A DNA stretch of 64,000 nt from Conchocele bisecta (Eukaryota; Mollusca; Bivalvia; Lucinida; Thyasiridae). Shown one piece after another: positions 1 through 11,230 of the stretch. The stretch lies in NCBI GenBank assembly GCA_029237695.1, contig CM055274.1, forward strand, positions 70,050,828 through 70,114,827, written 5' to 3'. A model generated the notes under the pieces. The model saw only the letters and a list, made by a program, of their open reading frames with translations. It was not told the origin of the DNA and made no database searches. Numbering within the stretch: the first letter of the stretch is position 1; every line of letters starts with the position of its first letter. The position numbers and the translations under genes are program-made.

Positions 1-50
1 ATGATACAGTGTTCTATGCGCTCACGAACAGATATTATCACCTGATATAA

Positions 51-594
51 TTGACCAAGAAACTCATCAAAACTAAGATCACAGCTGTTTTCTTGGTGTC
101 CGGTTTAGAGAGGTTCCATTGTATTAAATCATCACCTATGCTATGTTATCCCGTCAACACAGTGCGTATGTGCCGTGAGACACGGTGCCGTGAAACATTT
201 TGTTATCCTGTCAATACAACCTAATCACTGCGTATAAATATGTGCGGTGGCTGGGATTTTTTTTTTTTGTATTTTAAAGCCATTAGTAGGTGTTGACGTG
301 ATAAATAGAATAGTAGGTTATTGCCGTGAATGGGAAAAATATCTGGCGCGGCTCGGAAACGGGATGTGCTCGGCAGAACCTCGCCCATCCCGTTTCCTAA
401 GCCTTGCCAGATATGTTTTCCCATTCACGGCACTAACCTACTATTCTCTATTTGTATTTATTTATAAAGTACTGTATCATACCTTTAAGCTGTGATGACC
501 TAATTTGGTCTCATTTATATACAGTGAAACCTCTCTAAACCAGACACCAAGACAACATCTATGATCCTATTTTTGATGAGTTTCTTGGTCAGTT
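51..594. mobile_element. Inverted-repeat arms around a nested element
   Basis: About 75 bases at 51-125 reappear as the reverse complement at 519-594, at about 85% identity by eye. Both arms hold the motif CTCTCTAAACC followed by GACACC. The same motif recurs at 29.8-30.1 kb and resembles the ends of pogo/Tigger-type MITEs (from memory). The arms point their CAGT-like ends inward, so this may be two fragments separated by the inner element at 145-455 rather than one transposon. Confidence 0.55.
145..455 (+). mobile_element. Foldback (palindromic) MITE, copy 1
   Basis: A hairpin-forming element. The segment starting AATAGTAGGTTATTGCCG near 308 pairs with the segment ending near 450. It is preceded by CCCGTCAACACAGTGCG and GGTGTTGACGTGATAAAT. 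A second copy lies in the opposite orientation at 42868-43135 with the same core and flanks, which shows a dispersed element rather than a local palindrome. No protein is encoded. Confidence 0.7.
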
Positions 595-695
595 ATCTCA
601 GATGTTAATGTATGTTCACGATTGAAAAGCACGCCATTACATTTGGCCATAATATGGTCATATGCCTGAAACAACTCTAAATCGGACACCATGGG

Positions 696-700
696 GATTT
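696..700. repeat. Target-site duplication GATTT of the LTR element
   Basis: GATTT directly precedes the first LTR base at 701, and GATTT at 11226-11230 directly follows the last LTR base at 11225. A perfect 5-base duplication is typical of Ty3/gypsy integration and fixes both ends of the element. It also shows that the two LTRs belong to one insertion event. Confidence 0.95.
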
Positions 701-3225
701 TGTCAAGGTCATTACCAAGGTCAGGAATGATCGAGACAAATTGTCTCCCCTATTATCATAAGAACCAAGTATACTTCAATTGTTATGACGTTATGCCCAA
801 TATAGCTTGATCTGACGAACGAAAAGTGGTAACAATGCAATTGAAGTGTAAGGGATAGGTTAGAGTAGATAAGTACACGTAGTCACTTAATCACTTATAA
901 CTTACACTATGTTACATGGGGAACACACAGGAATACATGATACATTGATATGTGAACATCACTGTACTGTGCATGATACCATTCAATTACAAGGTTGTAA
1001 GCCAATCGACTGTTATACTTTAACGCAACTTAAAAGCTATAGACGAATAAACTCAGTATGTGGTATCTCAATGGTCCCGTAGTGGACAATAGTATGAATG
1101 CACAAGTACTTTGATGATCGCTAATCAAAGTGAAATAACATACAAGTACAACATGGCAGAACGAACATTGGAGGAAAAATGACAATCATCTGAGCTACCC
1201 CAGTGCTGGCGTATCTCAATAGATAGTGGTAACCTCTGAGTATCAAGGTCCCAAGGTCTGCCTCACCCGCAGTATGAGGTCTAGTCAACAATATGGCTAT
1301 AATCCAACTTCAATCAATAAACAATAAATGTAGTTTTACTACAATCCCTTAGCCATGATATGCCATGATAGGAGTATTACCATACACTATCAAAGTATAC
1401 ATATGTATTGCCTATGCAATGTATTTCCAAAGTCTGAATGTCAAAGTCAAAGCCGGATGTGGTTACATCACATGATAGTCAATAACGATAATGTTCCGGA
1501 AGCTGGTACCGGCAGTAAAGTTCCAAAGGTAGTATTATTTCCGGAAATGGTGGACCAGATGTAAAGTTCCTATGGTATCACTCGACTGTAGCAACCCGGA
1601 TGTGGTGGACCGGATGTAAAGTATCCATGGTGAATCAATGGGTTGTAATACCGGAAGTGGTAGACCGGATGTAAAGTTCCGATATAATACAAATGGCGAT
1701 TATCACGTTGGCTAAGACGACGGGAAAAGTTTCACTTAGGTGACATTCAACTCGGTGGTAGTATAATGATATGATATGATATGTGTGTATGGCATTTCAC
1801 TTCACTAATATATGGCTGTGACTGTCTGCTGAACGCGATGTAGCAATCACACACTGCTCTATACAGGCCTGTACCCGGAGCTGCTACACACACTGCGCCA
1901 GACAGACGTACGGACACTCGGACGACCTGGTACTCTGCACTGACTGGGGTCTGCCCTCAACGAATGGACCAAAACGTCCAATGTGGCTTGCTGGAGCGAT
2001 CTCAAGAGGCTACAAAAATGAAATGTGTCTCCAATTACTGGACGAATACGCACAGACAGACAGACAGACAGGATGCACAACGGACTAAAACGGGAATCGA
2101 ACAAAGGCAAATCACAGCTGAAATAAAATGTTGTAGGTACATACCAAAATCCTCCGTGTCACTGGTGAATACAGTACTATTCTTCTGTTACCAGAAAATA
2201 TGTGTCCCACCAACACATAGCGAGACACCGCTTATATACGCACCAGTGAAACCACGCACGGAATAATGAATATGCCTACCCCTCGTTCGACATCTCACAT
2301 AAATATTACAAAACCATGGCTTTTGCCATTTCACCCGTGGGTTATATTTGGCATAAATATATGTTCCCACGCCATAAATTCAACCAAACTAGTGTACAGC
2401 CCTCGAGGAATAAATACCATCCAACATGGTATATCCCACACTACCATAAATCTGCACACTATAGACCCAGATCTCATAATCCGAAATCTACTCGACTGGT
2501 CTCGACATGCGAAGGTCGCTTTTTGGCCCCGCCAAACCCCTCCATATCGGTCCTACAGGCTGTACACTCAAATGAGAGTGTAGCACATACTAAACTCAAA
2601 TATCGTGGTCATTTACGGAAATATCACGACACAAAGCATCACCAGTATGGGATCTGATATATCCGTGTTGGCCAGTACCAGGCTATGCTGAAACACTCAC
2701 CCGTAGCATACATAACAGGGCAGACCATGGTATGGTCTGCGCTATATACTGGCTTCACCTACAGAAGGTCCCTTATCTGGTGAACAACTGACACGCGGAC
2801 AAACTCGGCTGGCACGGATAGTGGACATCCGTAATACTAAAAGGGGTATTTCCCTAGCGAAACCAGCACACGCAGTCAACGAGTTCTCTACCACACACAT
2901 GCATAGTCTGTGACAAATATGGCGTGACATCATTAAAACATTCCTCATAAAATGGACGTGTATTTAAATCCGCAAAAAGGACACGCATAAACGTATTCCC
3001 ACCAATACAACATAAGCCCCCTTATTACACGCACATTGTACATGGCAAATGTACATGCTAAATCTCAGGTATGTAAAAATCACAGGTGTGTGAAATCACA
3101 GGTATGTGGAATCACAGGTATGTGAAATCAATAGTACGCACAACAATACAAAACAGTACCACACATCACAAATATACAATTATACGCAAATTTGGAATGT
3201 ACAAGAATGCACGTGTCACGCGACA
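701..3225 (-). repeat. 3' LTR (2525 bases)
   Basis: The partner of 8704-11225. It starts TGTCAAGG and ends ACGCGACA on the plus strand. In about 0.9 kb compared by eye I saw roughly a dozen substitutions and one 9-base indel against the other LTR. It holds two internal tandem arrays. A unit of about 15 bases around CACAGGTATGTG is repeated about five times at 3059-3131, near the U3 end. A degenerate unit of about 60 bases around CCGGATGTAAAGT is repeated about four times at 1495-1690. It also has a short CAGA run at 2053-2070. Short open frames inside it are not conserved-looking and were not called. Confidence 0.93.
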
Positions 3226-3238
3226 TATCTCCCCCCTA
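3226..3238 (-). other. Polypurine tract (plus-strand primer)
   Basis: Read on the minus strand, AGGGGGGAGATA sits directly against the first base of the 3' LTR. This is the position and composition expected of the RNase H-resistant primer for second-strand synthesis. It lies about 60 bases after the end of the Pol reading frame. Confidence 0.8.
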
Positions 3239-3295
3239 AACAAAAAGTGTTTACACTTTCGTGCATAATCGCGAGACACGTTGGCACACCTGAAT

Positions 3296-4797
3296 CTACC
3301 CCGATATCCTGCTCAGGTAGTCCGCCCCCAGATTGTCGGCCCCTTATATCGCAACAATACGCATTCGGTAAGGTTGCAGTATCAAGGCCCACCTCATTAG
3401 TCGGGAATTTGCAACCTTGGCTTTGTTTAGGTAAACCAACGGTTGGTGGTCCGTTTCTAGGATGAATTCCCCCCCCCCAAACAAATAACGGTGGAACTTC
3501 TCGACCCCCCAAACGACTGCCAGACACTCCTTCTCCACTACCGAATAATTTCGTTCCCTTGGCAACATCCTTTTGCTGGCATACGCTATCGGAAGTGGGA
3601 TACCATCCTGCTCTTGCAACAGTATTGCCCCTAACCCAATGTCGGAAGCATCCGTCCTGAGCACGAAAGGTTTGTCTAGTTCGGGTAGTTTCAGAACTGG
3701 GTCCCTGGTCAATAATCCCTTGAGGGTAACGAATGCTTTCTGTTGGGGTGCCCCCCAGTTGACCTTGTTTGGTTGACCTTTCTGATTAAGGTCAGTTAGC
3801 GGGCTCGCTATCTCTGCGAAGTTGGGCATGAACTTCCTATAGAACCCGGCTAACCCCAGGAAAGCCCTGACCTCCTTCTTTGTCTCAGGGACATTAGCTT
3901 CATGAACTGCCTTGACCTATTCGGGATGGGCCCTTAGTTCTTTCTTACTGCTGATAGTGTGTCCCAGGCACTCAAGTTGCCTGTACCCAATACTGCACTT
4001 GGAGGGTTTTGCCGTTAGATTTGCATCGGACAATCGGGAGAGGACTTCATTCAGAGCTCCCAGGTGTTGTTGCCACGTATGGGAGAATGTGAAGATGTCA
4101 TCGACAAAACTGTCTGCATTGTGGACCCCCTTTAATACTTTCCTCATGAGTCTACAGAAAGTGGCCTGTGCCGTGACCATTCCAAAGGGCATGACCTTGA
4201 ACTGGAATAGACCCTGGGGTGCCTCGAAAGCGGAATATTCCCTGGAATTTTCATCCAATGGGACCTGCCAGTAGCCCTTACTCAGGTCCAGCTTTGACAA
4301 GTAGCTATATCCGGCCAACTTAGAGAACATCTCTTCAATATTCGGCATTGGTTCCGCATCAAACACCGTGATTTTGTTAAGTTGCCGGAAATCAATGCAG
4401 AATCGGAGCCCCCGTCCTTTTTCCTAACCAGAATAACTGGGGATGAGTAGGGTGATTTTGAATGTTCTATGACACCCAGCTTGAGCATATCCTCTACTTC
4501 CTGGCTGACTGTTTCCCTGACCTTAAATGGGATAGGGTACCCCTTAATTCTTAATAGGTCTTGCGTTGACAACTTTATCTCATGTTTCTCTATATGGGTG
4601 TGTCCTGGTGCGTCCCTCAGGACATGGGTGAATTCCCGTAAGATCTCTTTGACTTGGGTCTTTTGTTCCTTGCCTAAATCAGGCGACAGGTCAACTTTGC
4701 TCTCCGTATCGGACTCTAATCCCCTGGGACATAACATGTTTTCTTCGGCACTACACCCACTTGGACTAAGATCCCCCTCTACTGTGTCTTCTATCAC
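3296..4797 (-). pseudogene. pol (RT-RH): Reverse transcriptase-RNase H of the LTR element, broken
   Basis: The 3' part of Pol. The first segment (4797 down to about 4414) has the RT entry region with SPYSSPVILVRKKDG. It then shifts frame in a five-base C run at 4409-4413 (plus strand). The second segment (4366-3917) carries LDLSKGYWQ with the first catalytic Asp, MPFGM, and FVDD in place of the usual YVDD. It stops at a TAG at 3917-3919. The third segment (3914-3344, same frame) has the RT connection and RNase H motifs RTDASDIGLGA, VVEKECLA and ETDHQPL. A TAA at 3344-3346 falls just before the last RNase H Asp (GADYLSR). The natural end is a TAG at 3296-3298. RT-RH is the last Pol domain here, unlike most Ty3/gypsy elements. 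Confidence 0.9.
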
Positions 4798-4821
4798 GGC
4801 CGCATTTATTACAGTGAGTAT

Positions 4822-6351
4822 TCACTTCCCCGGGTGCTCAGGCCTAGTCTCGTACCTCTTTAACATGTTTGCATGAAAGATTTTCAACTTCCCTCCCATG
4901 TCAACCCTATAGTCCCACTCATTAACTACCTCTGTTATGGGGTATGGTCCCTTCCACCTAAGAAGCAATTTGTTGTTGTCTGTCGGTAGTAGTACAAGTA
5001 CCTGATCTGCCACTGCATACTGCCTACTACGGGTCTTACGGTTGTAGTACTTTGCGTACTTTTTGGACGCACTCTTCAAGTTCTCATGCGCGATTTCGCA
5101 CGTTTTCTCGAGCCGTTCGCGCAAGTCGAGGACGTACTGATACGTCGTTTTGACGTTGTCCTCTATGTCCTTCTCGGACCACAGATCTCTTAGTATGCTC
5201 ATCGGACCCCGAACGGTCCTTCCGTACAATAGTTCAAACGGTGAGAAAGCCAAACTTTCTTGAGGGACTTCGCGATACGCGAATAAGAGCGCGTTAATGT
5301 ATTTGTCCCAATCTTTGGGACGTTCGCTTGCCATTCTACGAAGCATTTGCTTTAACGTACCATTGAACCGTTCCACGAGACCGTTACACTGTGGGTGGTA
5401 CGGTGTCGTGGTTAATTGTCTCAGCGATAACAATCTACTAACTTCCTCCATGACTGCCGACGTAAATTGACTACCCCGATCGGTGAGCATCTCCTCGGGG
5501 ATACCCAGTCTACTGAACATATCCACGAGAGCTTCGGCGACTCGTCCGGCCTCGATGCCTGGTAGTGGTACCGCTTCTGGGTACCTAGTTGCATAATCAA
5601 CTAACGTTAGTATGTAACGATTCTTCCGATCGGTAGCTGGAAAAATTGGCCCTACAATGTCAACTGCGACTCGTTTGAACGGAGTGTCTATCAACGGCAT
5701 AGTTCCTAACGGAACCTTGGTGATGTGTCCCTTTGACACAGTATTTTGACATATGTCACAAGACCTACAAAACCGTGTAATGTCACTGCCCACGCCTGGC
5801 CAATAAAATTCTGATAACACTCGATCAGTTGTCTTCTTAACCCCTAAATGGCCCGCCATGATTGATTCATGTGCCACTTTCATCACGGTAGTCCTAAGTG
5901 TTTTTGGGACTACCAGCTGATGGTGCATCCTACCTGACCCTATCGATTCGAAATTACGATACAACAAGTCTTTTCGGTACGCGAATTTCGATTTGTTTCC
6001 GTTCTTACTTGACCGTACCGTTCCGTCTTTTGCATTATTTCGAACCGACGTCAATGTGACGTCATGTGCCTGCGCCTTTTTGAATTCATCGCGTGATACG
6101 TTCGCGATTGCGGTAGGGACTTTGAGGGTCTTATATGATTCGTCTCGGGCTGTCGTTTGTGACCTAGTTTCAACTGCGCACGATTTTGCGCCTCTAAAAT
6201 CGGATATCACTGGCAATTCTGACCCGTCTACATTACCTATGGTAACATCATACATTGTATCTGTCATGCAAAGGGCTTCTACCTGACCTTTGAAAAAAGG
6301 TGTATCTAGATCTACCCGGGCGGTAGGAATTCCACTCATTTTGCTCCCCAT
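4822..6351 (-). pseudogene. pol (IN): Protease C-terminus plus integrase of the LTR element
   Basis: A 509-residue open segment in the same frame as the first RT segment below it, separated only by a TGA at 4822-4824. Residues 1-45 resemble the C-terminal half of a retropepsin (ARVDLDTPFFKG). Then comes integrase: zinc-binding H161, H168, C198 and C201; a catalytic core with D231 (VAVDIVGP), D291 (LTDRGSQF) and E327 (GLVERFNG), which is DD35E spacing; and a C-terminal GPY/F module (RWKGPYPI, about 465-470). All catalytic residues are present. It integrates element cDNA. Because it lies upstream of RT on the coding strand, it makes the element Gmr1-like. The link to the Gag frame upstream is out of phase by one base. 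Confidence 0.93.
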
Positions 6352-8044
6352 TTACCAGCATGCATGTTGAAACTTTGCTTAAAAACTGATCTGGTTGTAC
6401 TAAACTTTCCCTGACGACCACCCCGGTACACCCAGTATCTCGCATTACTGTGACCTTTTTTCCATTTAATGTGCCCTCTGCTACGGGTAGCCTATCCATA
6501 CCAAATGTACATCCGTTAATCAACTCCGGCTGTATCTCGCTACCAGAACATACAATAGTGGTGTCAGTATCAACCATACAGAAATTTCCTTGGTTTTCCC
6601 CTGGTTGTTCCGTGTTTTGCCATCTACCTCTACCTCTGCCTCTAGTGTGCCTTCCACTTCTACCTCTATTTCTACCTCTGTACCGACCTCTCTGTTCTTT
6701 ATCTGCAAAACTTACATGTTTCTCTTCCTCGACTGCTGCTGCTTTGTAAGCTGAGGACCGGTCACGTTTAGGACAATCGTAGGACATGTGACTTTCTTTG
6801 CCACAATGGTAACATGTCCCGCGATGCCTATCGTAGCCGTTCCTGCTGGTACTTCTGTCATAACTGCCTCTACTCGGGCTTCTATCATAACTACCCCTAC
6901 TTGGGCTTCTATTTTGGTCTCTATTCTGATATCTGTCCCTATCTCGACTCCTATCTCTGGATCGATTATCTGCACTACTTACCTTGCGCCTCTGGTTATC
7001 TACTGACCTGTACTCATTTCTGTTGCTAGTACTGTTCCTCTGAACTACATACTTGCTACCTCCTCTAGCTTCTGCAAAGTAATCTGCCTGAACCGCCATC
7101 TCATATATTGAGTCAAATGTTTTCTCTTTGAGAAATAAATAGAGCTCACGACTGCATATACTTAACATCTGATCTCTGATCATGTAGTCTAGTACTCCTT
7201 CATATGTTCTATTCACCTTACCTAACTCAAACCATCTATCTAAATAGTTCTTTGACCGACTGACATATTGCACAAATGATTCACTGTGATCAGGTTTGGT
7301 GTTTTTGAACATGCGTCTGAACCCATCTTCCATTAGATCAAAACATTTCAACAATGCGGATTTCAACTTATCATAGTCAAGAGCATCATCAATAGGTAGT
7401 CTAGAATATACATCTAATGCCTTGCCCTTCAATAAAGCACTCAAGTGTAGTGACCACTTATCTCTCCCCCACCTTTGAATTGCTGCGTACCTCTCAAATA
7501 TAGCCAAGTAGCTATCCATGTTGTCATTATTCTGATCAAAATGTGGCAGCTTCGGACCGAATGCTCTGCCATAGTCCCTATCATGTCTATCTTCATCTAC
7601 TACTTCTCCCCTTTCTACTTTTGCCATTTCTACCTGGTGCTTAGTGTCTAGTTCTCGCAATTTGAATTCTAGAGCTAACTGTGCTTCATTGGCTAACCGA
7701 TGTGCTTCCTTATCTAACCGCGCAGCATCTAATTTATCTTTCTCTATCTGTCGCTCAACTTCCCTAGCTAACTGCTCAGCATTTAACCTATCTTTCTCAG
7801 CCTGTCGCTCAACCTCCTTAGCTAACTGCTCAGCATCTAACCTATCTTTCTCGGCCTGTCGCTCAACCTCTTTAGTCAACCGCTCAGCATCTAACCTATC
7901 TTTCTCAGCCTGCCTAGCCTCTAGTCTTTCCTGTCTTTCTCTCTCCTGCTCTTCTTTTACAAAGGCCCTTAACTCTGAATCTGCTAGCCCTAAGCTTTTA
8001 CCTATCTCCATTAGCTCCTTAATGGACGACATTCTCACTCTCAA
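6248..8044 (-). CDS. gag: Gag plus N-terminal protease half
   Basis: 598 residues from the ATG at 8044 (a second Met is residue 5). Residues about 28-145 are charged coiled coil with four imperfect 18-19-residue repeats around EVERQAEKDRLDAE. Residues about 155-330 are capsid-like. The stretch at 265-325 (DYMIRDQMLSICSRELYLFL) resembles a SCAN domain, which is known to derive from Gmr1-like capsid. A basic RS-rich segment (360-405) precedes a zinc knuckle C411-C414-H419-C424 (CX2CX4HX4C). A second basic RGR-rich segment (450-475) follows. Protease starts near 515 with active site RDTGCT (D536). The frame then runs out of protease homology at about residue 568, where the continuation is in the next frame: either a one-base loss or a +1 shift. 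Confidence 0.88.
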   Translation of the reverse strand: MRVRMSSIKELMEIGKSLGLADSELRAFVKEEQERERQERLEARQAEKDRLDAERLTKEVERQAEKDRLDAEQLAKEVERQAEKDRLNAEQLAREVERQIEKDKLDAARLDKEAHRLANEAQLALEFKLRELDTKHQVEMAKVERGEVVDEDRHDRDYGRAFGPKLPHFDQNNDNMDSYLAIFERYAAIQRWGRDKWSLHLSALLKGKALDVYSRLPIDDALDYDKLKSALLKCFDLMEDGFRRMFKNTKPDHSESFVQYVSRSKNYLDRWFELGKVNRTYEGVLDYMIRDQMLSICSRELYLFLKEKTFDSIYEMAVQADYFAEARGGSKYVVQRNSTSNRNEYRSVDNQRRKVSSADNRSRDRSRDRDRYQNRDQNRSPSRGSYDRSPSRGSYDRSTSRNGYDRHRGTCYHCGKESHMSYDCPKRDRSSAYKAAAVEEEKHVSFADKEQRGRYRGRNRGRSGRHTRGRGRGRWQNTEQPGENQGNFCMVDTDTTIVCSGSEIQPELINGCTFGMDRLPVAEGTLNGKKVTVMRDTGCTGVVVRESLVQPDQFLSKVSTCMLVNGEQNEWNSYRPGRSRYTFFQRSGRSPLHDRYNV

Positions 8045-8703
8045 CTCAACTCCGGATTATCGATTTACACGCTTTACCCGACGGTACACAAGGTCTCTAG
8101 CACTCAAATCACTTGGTGATTTGTGCGAGTCTCTTGCTTCACGTCTATAAGGTTAAGGTAAATCAATCCGGTCTCTACTCCTAACGAAAGTATAAGTTTC
8201 TCAATTCGGGTAAGTCAATCCGGTATATGTATGGTCTAATGTAATGGTATATTTACAATTCATTCCCCCTCTATGGTACTGGACACAAACAATGGGGACT
8301 GGTTATAGACACATGGCAGGATATAGTATTGTTCATACACAATATAATAGTGGTAGTAATCTCGCCTCAGATGTAGAAGTGTCTAGTGATAACCTAGAAC
8401 ACCCGCTGTGCCATCATCACAGGGAGGTACTGTTCAACAAATCAAAAGTTACGATGACCCTTACATCGACTATCTCACAAGATCGTCTCAACTCTACCCT
8501 TCTGTACCTAGGTAGTCAAATCATGTATGTGGTGATGTATTAGTGCCTAAGTGTTGCAGGGCATCTTACCTTAACTCCCAAGGCAAACAAATACAAGATT
8601 GAATTTTGACGACACTAGGGGTACAGCTATTCTAGCCTCCTTACTTCAACTGCTTTGAAGAAACTGATTATAAAAGTGGAAACAAACCCCGATCTGACAC
8701 CAT
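8045..8703 (-). other. Leader between 5' LTR and gag
   Basis: About 660 bases between the 5' LTR and the gag start. It contains the primer-binding site at its LTR end and probably the packaging region. A 99-codon open stretch on the opposite strand (8244-8543) has no recognisable domain and is treated as chance. Confidence 0.6.
8685..8702 (-). other. tRNA primer-binding site (tRNA-Leu-like)
   Basis: Read on the minus strand, TGGTGTCAGATCGGGG starts one base after the 5' LTR. Its first ten bases match the complement of the 3' end of animal tRNA-Leu (ends TCTGACACCA, from memory). The rest matches only partly. The position is exact, but the tRNA identity is tentative. Confidence 0.7.
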
Positions 8704-11225
8704 TGTCAAGGTCATTACCAAGGTCAGGAATGATCGAGACAAATTGTCTCCCCTATTATCATAAGAACCAAGTATACTTCAATTGTTATGACGTTATGCC
8801 CAATATAGCTTGATCTGACGAACGAAAAGTGGTAACAATGCAGTTGAAGTGTAAGGGATAGGCTAGAGTAGATAAGTACACGTAGTCACTTAATCACTTA
8901 TAATTTACACGATGTTACATGGGGAACACACAGGAATACATGATACACTGATTTGTGAACATCACTGTACTGTGCATGATACCATTCAATTACAAGGTTG
9001 TAAGCCAATCGACTGTTATACTTTAACGCAACTTAAAAGCTATAGACGAATAAACTCAGTATGTGGTATCTCAATGGTCCCGTAGTGGAAAATAGTATGA
9101 ATGCACAAGTACTTTGATGATCGCTAATCAAAGTGAAATAACATGCAAGTACACCATGGCAGAACGAACATTGGAGGACAAATGACAATCATCTGAGCTA
9201 CCCCAGTGCTGGCGTATCTCAATAGATAGTGGTAGCCTCCGAGTATCAAGGTCCCAAGGTCTGCCTCACCCGCAGTATGAGGTCTAGTCAACAATATGGC
9301 TATAATCCAACTTCAAGTGGATTAATCAATAAACAATAAATGTAGTCTTACTACAATCCCTTAGCCATGATATGCCATGATAGGAGTATTACCATACACT
9401 ATCAAAGTATACATATGTATTGCCTATGCAATGTATTTCCAAAGTCTGAATGTCAAAGTCAAAGCCGGATGTGGTTACATCACATGATAGTCAATAACGA
9501 TAATGTTCCGGAAGCTGGTACCGGCAGTAAAGTTCCAAAGGTAGTATTATTTCCGGAAATGGTGGACCAGATGTAAAGTTCCTATGGTATCACTCGACTG
9601 TAGCAACCCGGATGTGGTGGACCGGATGTAAAGTATCCATGGTGAATCAATGGGTTGTAATACCGGAAGTGGTATACCGGATGTAAAGTTCCGATATAAT
9701 ACAAATGGCGATTATCACGTTGGCTAAGACGACGGGAAAAGTTTCACTTAGGTGACATTCAACTCGGTGGTAGTATAATGATATGATATGTGTGTATGGC
9801 GTTTCACTTCACTAATATATGGCTGTGACTGTCTGCTGAACGCGATGTAGCAATCACACACTGCTCTATACAGGCCTGCACCCGGAGCTGCTACACACAC
9901 TGCGCCAGACAGACGTACGGACACTCGGACGACCTGGTACTCTGCACTGACTGGGGTCTGCCCTCAACGAGTGGACCAAAACGTCCAATGTGGCTCGCTG
10001 GAGCGATCTCAAGAGGCTACAAAAATGAAATGTGTCTCCAATTACTGGACGAATACGCACAGACAGACAGACAGACAGACAGGATGCACAACGGACTAAA
10101 ACGGGAATCGAACAAAGGCAAATCACAGCTGAAATAAAATGTTGTAGGTACATACCAAAATCCTCCGTGTCACTGGTGAATACAGTACTATTCTTCTGTT
10201 ACCAGAAAATATGTGTCCCACCAACACATAGCGAGACATCGCTTATATACGCACCAGTGAAACCACGCACGGAATAATGAATATGCCTACCCCTCGTTCG
10301 ACATCTCACATAAATATTACAAAACCATGGCCTCTGCCATTTCACCCGTGGTATAAATATATGTTCCCACGCCATAAATTCAACCAAACTAGTGTACAGC
10401 CCTCGAGGAATAAATACCATCCAACATGGTATATCCCACACTACCATAAATCTGCACATTATAGACCCAGATCTCATAATCCAAAATCTACTCGACTGGT
10501 CTCGACATGCGAAGGTCGCTTTTTGGCCCCGCCAAACCCCTCCATATCGGTCCTACGGGCTGTACACTCAAATGAGAGTGTAGCACATACTAAACTCAAA
10601 TATCGTGGTCATTTACGGAAATATCACGACACAAAGCATCACCAGTATGGGATCTGATATATCCGTGTTGGCCAGTACCAGGCTATGCTGAAACACTAAC
10701 CCGTAGCATACATAATAGGGCAGACCATAGTATGGTCTGCGCTATATACTGGCTTCACCTACAGAAGGTCCCTTATCTGGTGAACAACTGACACGCGGAC
10801 AAACTCGGCTGGCACGGATAGTGGACATCCGTAATACTAAAAGGGGTCTTTCCCTAGCGAAACCAGCACACGCAGTCAACGAGTTCTCTACCACACACAT
10901 GCATAGTCTGTGGCAAATATGGCGTGACATCATTAAAACATTCCTCATAAAATGGACGTGTATTTAAATCCGCAAAAAGGACACGCATAAACGTATTTCC
11001 ACCAATACAACATAAGCCCCCTTATTACACGCACATTGTACATGGAAAATGTACATGCTAAATCTCAGGTATGTAAAAATCACAGGTGTGTGAAATCACA
11101 GGTATGTGGAATCCCAGGTATGTGAAATCAATAGTACGCACAACAATACAAAACAGTACCACACATCACAAATATACAATTATACGGAAATCCGGAAAGT
11201 ACAAGAATGCACGTGTCACGCGACA
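8704..11225 (-). repeat. 5' LTR (2522 bases)
   Basis: Direct-repeat partner of 701-3225 with the same termini. It should hold the promoter for the minus-strand transcript. It carries the same internal arrays (about 11059-11130 and 9504-9690) and a slightly longer CAGA run (10059-10081). Relative to the other LTR it has an extra 9 bases near 9316 and lacks about 16 bases near 10351. Confidence 0.93.
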
Positions 11226-11230
11226 GATTT

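Larger units (their letters stand above)
701..11225 (-). mobile_element. Gmr1-like Ty3/gypsy LTR retrotransposon
   Basis: A complete provirus-like insertion of 10,525 bases, coding on the minus strand: 5' LTR 8704-11225, tRNA-primer site, Gag-protease, integrase, RT-RNase H, polypurine tract, 3' LTR 701-3225. The LTRs start TG and end CA and are flanked by GATTT. Integrase is encoded before RT, the order known from Ty1/copia and from Gmr1-like Ty3/gypsy elements. The coding region is damaged: frameshifts at about 6340 and 4409-4413, and in-frame stops at 4822-4824, 3917-3919 and 3344-3346. The LTRs remain nearly identical, so the insertion is young. This copy cannot make its own full Pol. Confidence 0.92.

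Noticed and set aside
1355..2948. Several short open frames inside the LTRs
   Set aside because: They occur in both LTRs simply because the LTRs are repeats, have no domain, and overlap each other on both strands.
4797..4824. TGA between integrase and RT as a natural gene boundary
   Set aside because: The frame continues on both sides without an overlap or start signal, and other Pol stops in this copy are clearly lesions. A readthrough stop cannot be excluded without other copies.
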